NCBI GenBank assembly: GCA_027924585.1
Contig: BSBM01001024.1
Coordinates: 3,038,001 to 3,102,000 of the forward strand
Source: Larix kaempferi
Lineage: Eukaryota; Streptophyta; Pinopsida; Pinales; Pinaceae
Reading direction: 5' to 3'
DNA length: 64,000 nucleotides
Below the pieces are notes generated by a model that was given only the letters and a program-made list of their open reading frames with translations, was not told the origin of the DNA and made no database searches. Below are positions 13,421-23,004 of the stretch, piece after piece. Numbering within the stretch: position 1 is the stretch's first letter; the number at the start of each line of letters is the position of its first letter. A program made the translations under genes and the position numbers.

Positions 13421-15300
13421 ATGGTGACTCCATTGTCTTTAAATTTACCAAGGTATTCAACTAGAAGAAACTCTGAAGGCTTGCTTAGTTTCATCCCTGA
13501 GCCTGAAAAGGTTTATAGGAGGAGACTAAACAAGTTAGCTTTGTTGCACGAAATTGCAAGTAGTCAGCGCTCCCCGGTGTATCGTGACAAGGGACTAATC
13601 GCCTCTCGTGGATCCTTGAAATCTGGCAGTGGCGAGTTTACCAATCACCTGCAGGTTTTGGTGTAACGGCAGTTGTACTACCAGCAATTGGTATCATAGC
13701 TAGAGGTCACGAGTTCGATACACACTTGGCTCACGCTGAGGGGGAGATTGTTGCACGAAATTGCAAGTAGTCAGCGCTCCCCGGTGTATCGTGACAAGGG
13801 ACTAATCGCCTCTCGTGGATCCTTGAAATCTGACGGTGGTGAGTTTACTAATCACCTGCAGGTTTTGGTGTAACGGCAGCCATACTACCAACAAGCTTCT
13901 CGTAGAATCCTTGAAGAGCTTGGATCTGAATCTATTTCGGACATCCATAGTCTGTTTGTAGAAACTAACCTTAAAGAAAATAATACTTGTATTTCCGACA
14001 CAATGGGTGAGTATTTTACTCAACTTGACTTTACTCAGATAGCAGGTCAACCCCATCAACTTCCAGACAAAGCTATTGAGAAACTCCCAATGTTTACTGG
14101 AACTGATGCCACAACTTCCGCCATGCATCTCAGAAACTTTTCAAGATGTGTCACTGCTTATTGTGGTGATCCTACAAGCCAACATGATGATGTCTACATG
14201 AAGCATTTTGCTCTTTCCTTGGATGGAAAAGTTGTTGATTGGTACAACAATTTGCCAAAAAACTCCTTCACCACCCACACAGCTTTTAAGACTGCTTTCA
14301 CCAACAAGTTTGGTGAAAAGAAGGAGCCTAGGCATCAGCTAGCCTCTCTGACCAACATCAAGAAGAAGGACACATTGAAACGATGGACGAGTTTAACACT
14401 AGGTTCACTGAGTTGTCAAATGCTATTCCTGCTACTTATGCACCACCTCCACCTTCCATCTTGGTTTACTACATTGAGGCACTTAGTGGCAAGATGCAGT
14501 ATCAGATAAGAGACAAGGAACCCACTACTTTGCTTCAAGCTCAAGAGATGGCAGTTAAAATTGATTTAAATATGCAATCTTCAGGTGAGTCCAACCTCCA
14601 TGGTTACTCAAGATCTTCAACACCTTTAAAGATTAATGAACCCAAAGATAAAGATCTTTTATCAGTTATGGAGGATGCTTATGAAAAACAGATGTTGGAA
14701 ATAAAGAAGGAAATGAAGAAAAACATGGAAGAAGTTGAACAAAAACACCTGGCACAATTAAAGGAAATACAGAACAGAGTGGTAACTATGGAAAGAACAC
14801 AGACACAACCTGCTCCAAGAACTTTTCCTGCAAAACCAACTTGGCAAAGAAAGCCTCCCAACCATGAAAAAAGGCCTCCTCATCAGCTAGAGGCTGCTAA
14901 CATGGTAGAGCATGCAGAGACTTCCATGAAGAATCTGGATGCCATTATGCATGCTATGTTCAAGAGCATGGTCATCCAAAAGGTTATGGTCCTAGTACAT
15001 CTACAAGCGATCCTGATTACATCAACCATGTAGGTGACATCCGTAGCATTCCGAGGGAAAATTGGACACAAGCCTACCCGCATCATCAGAAGGTTGATAA
15101 CTTAACTCAGTATTATGGTGAGATGCCTTCAGATGAACAAATCAACAACACTCAAAACTTCAAGGGAGTGACTTACCAAAGGAGAGCAAGGGATGGAACT
15201 TCCACATAGAATGCACCTAAGGTAACAATTCCTAATATTGCTAAAGAAGTAAATGATGTTAAAGAAACTGTTGATTTGAGTTTTGACTAGGGTAATTGGT
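13421..15300 (+). pseudogene. gag (broken)
   Basis: Structural capsid gene of the retrotransposon. It begins MVTPLSLNLPRYSTR and matches the gag of the sister element at 25554 almost residue for residue. The capsid core shows DGKVVDWYNNLPKNSF and AFKTAFTNKFG, the usual retrotransposon gag motif, followed by MDEFNTRFTELSN and a Lys/Glu-rich coiled stretch (EKQMLEIKKEMKKNMEEVE). Damage: a TRIM insertion splits the N terminus at 13541/13894, a frameshift lies near 14380, and another lies near 14900, where the zinc-knuckle region seen in the sister element loses frame. A TAG lies near 15208. It cannot make an intact protein. Confidence 0.8.
13542..13893 (+). mobile_element. Complete TRIM/SMART-like miniature LTR element, 352 bp
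   Basis: Two direct 145-bp repeats (13542-13686 and 13749-13893), each starting TGTTGCACG and ending CAGCA or CAACA, flank a 62-bp core. The core starts with TTGGTATCATAGC (13688-13700), close to the initiator-Met tRNA primer site TTGGTATCAGAGC, and ends in a purine tract GAGGGGGAGAT just before the second repeat. Five-base target copies AGCTT lie at 13537-13541 and 13894-13898. The two LTRs differ at about 8 of 145 positions, all in the 3' half. It has no coding capacity, so it must be moved by enzymes of other elements. It interrupts gag of the host Gypsy element at a Leu-Ala-Ser-Arg coding site that is intact in the sister gag. Confidence 0.9.
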
Positions 15301-15365
15301 TAGCCAATTCAAAGGTTCCTATTCCTGTCTTAGAACTATGTAAAATACCTGGGCAAAGAGAAAAA

Positions 15366-16068
15366 TTGTTGAAGATCTTAGACCCTCAAAATTATACAAG
15401 TCATCCTACACTTTCAAGTACCTCAAAACCTTTGGAAACTCCTCCACCTGTGAGACCTTCTATCCCTAGTAAGGAAACTTTTTCTGACACCATAGAGCAA
15501 CCTTCAACAAGCTATAGCAGTGTTCATGAGGATCCTCCTGTAATTCTACATACTAGGGACCCAAGAAAAGAACATCATCCACCCTTCTATATATCATTGA
15601 TGATAGGAGATCTTCTTCTACATAATTGTATGTTAGATTCAGGATCTGGTTCAAACTTAATGACTAAAAAGGTTATGCAACAGCTTAACTTGAAAACCAC
15701 TATACCTTACCAGAATGTATGTGCCATGGATTCTAGACCTGTTAAAGTGGAAGGAATGATTGAAAACCAACCTGTCATATTAGCTAAGTATCCGGACATC
15801 CATGTTACCATGGACATCCTTGTTATAGATGTACCGAATAAATGGGGGATGTTACTTTCTAGAAAATGGGGTGCCACTTTGGGTGGCTCAATTCAACTTG
15901 ATTGGTCTTATGCAACTGTTCCAGCATCTGTCACTTGTCAAATTGCATACTGAAAAAGAGAAAAGGTGCCATGTGGAAAACCCTCAAAGACCATTGAACG
16001 AGTATGTTTACAACACTGATGAACTTGGTATCTATCAAATCAACTTAACCTTTTTATCCCCCATTTAG
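15366..16068 (+). pseudogene. Aspartic protease region (broken)
   Basis: Retroviral-type protease that would cleave the polyprotein. After a Pro/Ser-rich linker, the frame shows YISLMIGDLLLHNCMLDSG; the LDSG segment holds the catalytic Asp of the half-site, followed by SNLMTKKVMQQL. The frame closes at 15953, but the following text (KEKRCHVENPQ.. to 16068) is in the next frame, so a small indel lies near 15940. A TAG then separates it from the RNase H. Upstream in-frame stops (near 15208 and 15290) separate it from gag. Confidence 0.75.
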
Positions 16069-16077
16069 GAAGAAATT

Positions 16078-16566
16078 AAGGATGAAAAGGTTGATGAACT
16101 ATGGAAAATGAACTTTGATGGTGCATACTCGAGAGTAGGCAAGGGGGCTGGGATAGTCATAACCTCACCCAAGGGTAAAATCTTCAATTTTTCTTTCAGG
16201 TTAAAATTTGAGGCCACAAATAATGTAGCGGAATATGAAGCAATTCTACTAGGCATCGAGCTAGCCAAGGACATGGGTATAAAATTGCTAAGCATAAAGG
16301 GTGATTCGGATTTAGTAGTCCAACAAATCAAAGGCAACTTTGCATGTAAGTGTCAAAGACTTAAGAAGTATAGAAATGCAATTTGGGACACTGTGGAATT
16401 TTTTTATGCCCTAAACATAGAAGCAATCCCTAGAGATCAGAATAGTGCAGCAGACAGACTAGCAGTTTCAGCATCGACCCTACAACCATCAGATGAAATG
16501 TTAGAGGGTGATTGTCCACTCGAGATAAATTCCAGACCGTCAATACCCGACAACATTGAGCACTAG
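16078..16566 (+). pseudogene. Archaeal-type RNase H (aRNH), located before RT
   Basis: The 153-codon frame from the Met at 16108 is a full RNase H fold of the kind acquired secondarily by Tat-lineage elements. Catalytic residues are visible: Asp4 (MNFDGAY), Glu42 (NNVAEYEA), Asp66 (KGDSDLVV) and Asp116 (NSAADRLA). It would remove RNA from RNA:DNA hybrids during reverse transcription. In the Tat elements I know, this domain follows the original RNase H and precedes integrase. Here it lies between protease and RT, with the original RNase H still present downstream. Stops at about 16066 (TAG) and 16567 (TAG) separate it from its neighbours, but the domain itself is undamaged. Confidence 0.85.
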
Positions 16567-16593
16567 CAAATTTTTGAGGATGATAAGCAAATT

Positions 16594-18744
16594 TTGAAAT
16601 TTATCAACAATATAAATGAATTTTCGAACTACAAAGCAAATGAGCAAGAAGAAGGAAAAGAGTATCAGAGTGAAGGCAACCGGTATAATCCTATACCACG
16701 TGGCTTTGTGGCCTTAGAAAATATTTTTGACAGACAGGATAGAAGGAAGAATAACATCGATCAGATGAAACCAGCAGACTACATTGAAATAAACATTGGG
16801 TCGGAAAATAACCCCAAAATGATAAAAATTTGAAAAGGAACTTCGGAAAAAGAAAGGAATGACTTAATAAATCTTGTGAAAGAGTATAGGGATGTGTTTG
16901 CATTTACCTACGATGAATTAAAAGCTTATCGGGAGGATGTCTTCCAACACACCATCTCCCTCAAAACTAAATGTCTGAAAGTCAAACCTTTTCGACAAAA
17001 ACTTAGGCAAATAAATCCTAAGTTGGCACCTATTGTGAAGAAGGAGTTAGAAAAAATGTTAGCGACGGGAATCATAGCTCCTACAAGACATTCAACGTGG
17101 TGTTCCAATTTAGTTGTAGTCCGAAAAAAGAATGGAAGTTTGAGGATATGTATTGATTTCAGAAATCTGAATACTGCTTGTCAAAAGGACAACTATCCTC
17201 TTCCCAACATGGAGACCCTCCTCCAACGGGTCACTGGATCCAATATGATGTCCATGCTTGATGGATTTTCTGGTTATAATCAGGTTGTTATTCAAGATGA
17301 GGATAAACGCAAAACTACATTCACAACCCCTTGGGGCACATTTGAATATCTGAGAATGCCCTTTGGTCTTCCCAATGCTGGGGCCGCTTTTCAAAGGGCC
17401 ATGGATTATGCCTTTAAGGAATTAATAGGTAAAGTCATTGAGATCTACCAGGATGATCTCACTATGTTTTCAAAGGAAAGATCCTGCCATGTTGGTCATC
17501 TCAAACAGGTCTTCGAACGATGTAGGAAATATGGCATTTCCTTAAGTCCGGCAAAGTCAGTCCTAGGCATCGATGAGGGGAAACTCCTTGGTCACATCAT
17601 ATCTAAAGATGGGGTCAAAATTAACCCTAAAAGAATAGAATCCATACAAAAGATACCTCTTCCCAGGAATGTAAAAGGCCTTCAATCTTTCAATGGTCAT
17701 ATCAACTTCATCAGAAGGTTTATCCCTAACTTAGCGGATTTAATGAAACCCGTGCAAGCATTACTTAAGAAAAATGCTAAGTTTGTATGGACAAATGAAG
17801 GAAGGGATGCCTTTGACACCATAAAAGATGCTATCACTAGGTCACCTGTGTTGGTTAGCCCCGATTATACCAAGGACTTCATGGTCTTCTCCTTTGCTTC
17901 CGAAGATACTATTGTCGGGGTGTTGCTCCAAAAGAATTTCGAAGGGTTCAAGCAACCAATTGCTTTCATGAGTAGAGCCCTACAAAATTCAGAGCTAAAG
18001 TATACCATTATGGAAAAGCAAGCCTATGCCTTGGTAAAATATTTAAAACATTTTAGAACATACATTGGCTACTCAAAAGTTATAGGGTATGTCCCCCATG
18101 CTGCAGTGAAAGACATCCTGTCTCAACAGGATTGCTTAGGAATAAGGGGCACATGGGTATCTAAAATCCAGGAATATGACCTTGAGATTAAGCCAACCAA
18201 ACTGATAAAAGGACAAGGCCTTGCCAAGATTCTAACTCAAAAGAATGAGGAAGCAATAGACATGATTTGTGAAAATGGTAGACCTGAACCAGCCATGAAA
18301 CCAGCATTACAAGAACTTGATCATCACTGGTATTCTGACATCATATATTTCCTGCTGCACTTCAATTGCCCAAATCGTCTCAAAGGTCATAAGCGAAGGG
18401 CATTAAGACTTAAAACTGCTAGGTATTGCCTTACTCAAGAGGGCCTGGGTTGGAGGAACCCAGATGGTGTAATACTTAGATGTGTTCATGAAAAAGATTC
18501 CAAGAAAATCTTGACTGAGTTCCACTCAAGATTTTGTAGGGGCCATTATGCAGCGAATACAACTGCCCATAAAATCCTTCGAGCAGGATACTATTGGCCA
18601 ACCATCTTTGCAGATGTGCATAAACATGTTAAGTGTTGCCAAGAGTGCCAGCTCTTTACGGAGAAGCAGAACTTGGTTGCTCTTCCTCTTACACCGGTAG
18701 TTGTCCTTGCCCATTTTTAGCAATGGGGCCTTGACTTTATCGGG
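16594..18744 (+). pseudogene. RT - RNase H - integrase N-terminus (truncated)
   Basis: After a linker (stop TGA at 16831) a 614-codon frame from 16876 encodes reverse transcriptase. Visible features are the usual LVVVRKKNGSLRICIDFRNLN block, Asp129 in SMLDGFSGYNQ, PFGLPNAGAAFQRAMD, and the catalytic box YQDD (residues 191-194; most Gypsy elements have Y/F-x-DD with V, L or I). The original RNase H follows, but its first catalytic Asp is absent (VFSFASED around residue 340, where DAS is usual), which fits the 'tether' decay known in dual-RNase H elements. The integrase zinc module is present (His550, His557, Cys588, Cys591). A TAG lies at 18718, then QWGLDFIG, and the gene is cut at 18744 by the next element. 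Confidence 0.88.
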
Positions 18745-21700
18745 TGTTGTCCGCCAGATTGCACACCAGCAGCGAAAATCTTTCGAAAGTTGTCTCTTCA
18801 CTAAAAGTGAGAGAGGTGTGGCCTTGGGGGCAAGCAATGAGCCAGGTACTGTCACCTGAATCCCAGCTCCTCCGTTTAGGCTAACTCCTAACGAAGCCAA
18901 GGGGGGTAGTCCCTAAAAAAGAGTTTCACTAAGGCTCTTGTGTTTTAAGTGTTTTTTGTGTGGGGTGATGCGGATGAGTGTTGTTTAGGAGTTTTTTGTA
19001 AAATGATGAGAACACAATTAAACACGCAATCCACGTTGCAAATTCCACAAGATACAATTCAGAAGATGAACAATATACTTCTGACTTAGAATTAAAACAA
19101 AGCATCCACAAGATAAAGATTAAACAAATGACGAGGACATATGGTCCAGATTCAGAAGATATATAAGAGTTTTTAAAGACCAGTGCCAAATGGAGTCAAA
19201 TGAAATACTTGTGATGCTGAAAAATGTAAGTCAAAAGTAGCTGTTTGTGAGATCATTTTGAAATTTGTTCTTGGTAAATTTTAAGTGTTTTAGGTGTTCT
19301 TGATTATTATGGCTAAAACCAAGGATATCAAAAGAGTGTCTGGAAAGACATTCTAAGCAGCTCCTTTAAGAGACATGTCGGACCTGTCTGGAATCACAGC
19401 GAGGCGCGCAATGCTAACCAGCCACTGTGTCGCAGATTGGGCAACCCGGCGCCTCCCCTGAGAACTGCTTTGAATACTTTTTGAACAACGCCGGTTCGTT
19501 GGTTATGGGGGTGAAAGTTTTAATTAATTATCACTTATGAGCTTATCAAGTCCTTCACCTTTTTGAGTACTAGTCCAACCGTTTCTGGTTGGTAGAGCAT
19601 ACGGGTGTTGGATAAACGACCAAGATAAATTAATTAAGGGGGAAATGTGGATTGAAAAGTTTTATTATTAAGAGCACTTGTTTAACTCTCCGACAGAGAG
19701 CGCTCTTGACTTAGTCTTAAGACCACAGTTCAAAAGACTTCCTACTTTAAAATGCCTACTGTAGGGGGAAAGTGCAAATCTATATGCTCTCCGACAGAGA
19801 GTGCTCTTGACTTGGATTTGGCCAAGTTCAAGAGGCTTTGTTCGTTTTATTGCAAGAAATGAAGCGATTGTGAAAACTAGTTATGAAGCTGTGTAGAAAT
19901 AAACCATGCGATAGCTCAAATAAAGTAAAACACAACTAGCATGTTACTTGCAGAATGAAATAATGCTAAAGAAGACTTAGTGTTCTACCAACAATTTTAC
20001 TCTAAGGTGGGATCAACCTCCGAACAAGGTGAAGAACTGCCTGCACTTGAGAACCTCCAGCTAGCTGAAAGCTCTACCAAGGAAACTGACGAGGAAGGAA
20101 GAGTAACCACAAAATTATGTGGTCCTGCCCTTGAGATGAAATCCCAAGGATACAAATTCCGGTCAAAGGCTTGGAAGAGAATTATAAGATGAAATAAAAG
20201 ACTAATCTAAAACAGAAATTGAAAGATCTAACCTAACCAATCACAACACTCTTCCCCAAATGGGGAAGAAAGCCAAAAAGTGGAGGCCTCCTCCACTTGA
20301 AAATTTTATTAATCTTGTACAATTGCCTTAGGTTTTGAAACCTTGAAGGACTTTGGAATGAAAATAAAACTTTGAAAAATTTAACTTAGCTCTTGATAGC
20401 TATTACAAAGGGTAGTGAGTGATGGATTTGTATATTTGATCCTCCTTGTATTTGGTTTGAGTTCTTGCTACTTCAGCTCGGTTTTCTTCACTTCAACTTT
20501 TTCAAATCTTTCACACTTCCAAAGTACCTACAAGAAAAACAAAACTCAAGGCACCCTTTAGTGTTAGAAAAATAAAATAAACTTTGAAACTAAGTCTATA
20601 TTTGCAAAATGAGATCTAAAACATAGAATGACATGAAAAATAGTTCAAAAAAGTTAAGATGGGAAAACGGACCAGCGAACAAAAGATGCCCTAAATATGC
20701 TAGAAATGAGATCTAAGATGTAAAAAATTTAAGAAATTTTTATGAGAAATTTTCTATCTTTAACAAGGAAACTTGGAAATTTAAACTATGCAAGCTATAC
20801 TAATGTGGAATGTGATCTATAATGCTTCTAAACTAACCTTTCAATGCATGAGATTTGATTTATAAAAGAGATCTAACTACTTAAGAGATATAAAAAGAAC
20901 TAAGACTAACAAATTGAAACTAATACTAACTCAACAAAACGTTTTTGGTCTTTTAAGTGTTTTAGGGCTCTTTTAAAAGGTGGACGAATGAAGGAAGGAG
21001 CTTTTGGAAGGGAAAAACGAATGGAGCTAAGGGCTAAAGATGAGGGCAAAGGTAAAGTGATGAGATAAAATGAATGGGTGGATGTAGAGGTAGATCTAGG
21101 GCAAAGTAATGAAATAGAAGAGAAGAGAAAGGGCCAAATGAGTGGGTGAGTGAGACTATCTAATGGAGGTGGGCTTGAAGAGGTAAGTTTAGGTAAGGTA
21201 ACCAAGACGTTTTGAAAATTGCTTGATGGAGGAAGAAAAGACCATGAAGACCTGCAAGACAGATTGATTAGATGCCAATAACCACTGTTGAATGAAGAGT
21301 GACTTAGTCTTTAATAAGCCTTTCTCCACCTTGGGAAACCCCTGCAAAAACCTTGTTATGAAACATGCAAGAACCGAAAGATATATTTTTAATCAAAGTT
21401 AAAACATACATCTAATATTGAAATTGCATGATCAATTGACAAAATGAAAGAGATATCACCAATAGTGTGAAGTACATCCCAATTGCTCCAACATGGACCT
21501 CCAAAGTCTAAACTTTATTCAATGTTAAACAGATATTACAACAATATTTTGGCAGAGTGTTCATGCTCAAAATCTCCATGAAGGAAAGAGCCCAAATGGC
21601 TTCTTTAAATAACAAAAGACTAGCCTAAAACCCTAATTCGAATTTGGCACAAGGAGAGCCAAAAACTCCATCAAAAACCAATCAAATCCATGTCAACACC

Positions 21701-22692
21701 AACTAAATCGAGCTTGGAGTCTTAACTCATCTTTAAACTTGAGTTTGGAGCCCATAATTTGAGGAAGGAGCCCCACATGCATTGATTTCAAAATCTAACA
21801 ACCCATTAATCAATTGCCAAATCACAAAAACGAATTTGCATGAAGGTGGGCGAATTTCTCAACTGTAGATCACTCCCAGTGCTCCGAAACTGATCTGAAT
21901 CAGGTGGGTGAAGATTCCAATCATCATAAATGCTTATTTCCATGTCATTTTGACTTTTACTTTATTCAATTTGGCCTTTTTTAGAGAGATTTAAATTATC
22001 TCCAATTTATTATTTTTTGAATATTTTAATTAATATTTCTCATTTCTTGATTTTTTGAGAAAATATTAATTATGACGCCAAATAATTGTCTGAAATTTAG
22101 GGTTAGCTGGTCCGGGGATCATGAATGATTTTTGGCTTAAGTCTGGAGCCTTCAATCACTGAAATCGGATCCCAGATGACTGACATATTACAAATTGAAA
22201 TTTCGTTATTTAAACTATAGAGAAATTTATTAAAATTAAAAAAATAATTAAAAACCCAAATTCGACGGACCCGGTAAAAAAATTTCGGAATTTTTTCTGA
22301 GGGTCCTAGAGACTTAGGACATGACCAACACCTATTCTAATAGTATCTAGTAGGCTTATATACATCAGTTGGACTCTAATAACCCCCCATGGCTAAAATT
22401 TTCAAAATCGAGCATTCCAGCTTTGGAGGAAGCGGGAGAAAACCTCATCGATTATAACTCGGCTATAGGCAAAGTATAATTGACAAGGGAAAAAAATCCC
22501 TGGAATACCTTAGTTGCTTAATCAAGTCATGGGGGACCGAGACACTCAAAATCCTACTAGCACACTTTATTACAAACCCCCATGGGGCCATGGTCATATT
22601 GACTAAAAACAAAAACTGGCTAGCCAAAATTGGCTAACTGCCGCAATCTGAAACTCAGATACTCTGGAAGTGAACACTAATGTGTTCCAACA
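18745..22692 (-). repeat. 3' LTR of the gag-only element (3,948 bp)
   Basis: On the minus strand it starts TGTTGGAACAC (22692) and ends GGACAACA (18745). It is an inverted copy of 9300-13295 along its length. It holds two CTCTCCGACAGAGAG hairpin boxes (19686-19700 and 19787-19801). The first about 190 bases are nearly identical to the 5' LTR copy at 25734, but the next several hundred are clearly more diverged. The sequence before its minus-strand start lacks an obvious purine tract. Confidence 0.85.
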
Positions 22693-23004
22693 CTAGAGGC
22701 TCAATAAGGTTTCAACTATTTGTACAAAATAGGTGATAACATCTGGCTCCAACTTCGGAACATGTGCTCGATCTAGAATTCATGCAAGGAGAGAATACGA
22801 GAACACCAGAATCTCTGGTTTATATATATAGCCTGTAAAAACATCTCAACTTGACAGAAAACCTTCAGTAGCACATGTGTTATGAAAAAACCAAAATGAA
22901 ATACCAACTATATTTTATTGTTTGAAAATTAATTCTAAGAAATCTAAAATGCAGAAGGTAGATTAAATCTTTTCCTATTCTAATATAATACAAAAAAGAA
23001 AATG

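Larger units (their letters stand above)
9300..18744 (+). mobile_element. Ty3/Gypsy element with dual RNase H (Tat/Athila-like), 3' end cut off
   Basis: Order read directly: 4-kb LTR (9300-13295), primer binding site (13300), gag, aspartic protease, archaeal-type RNase H, reverse transcriptase, degenerate RNase H, and the zinc part of integrase. The element stops at 18744 inside the integrase core (..GLDFIG), where the inverted LTR of a related element begins. Its own 3' LTR is not seen in the window beyond the insertion. The genes carry several stops and frameshifts plus a TRIM insertion in gag, so it is dead. The Asp-tRNA-like primer site is typical of Athila-type elements, while the second RNase H is a Tat-lineage trait. 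Lineage placement needs an RT tree. Confidence 0.85.

Noticed and set aside
18740-18744. TCGGG as target duplication of the gag-only element
   Set aside because: The other end of the element is missing at 26504, so the match cannot be tested; not claimed.
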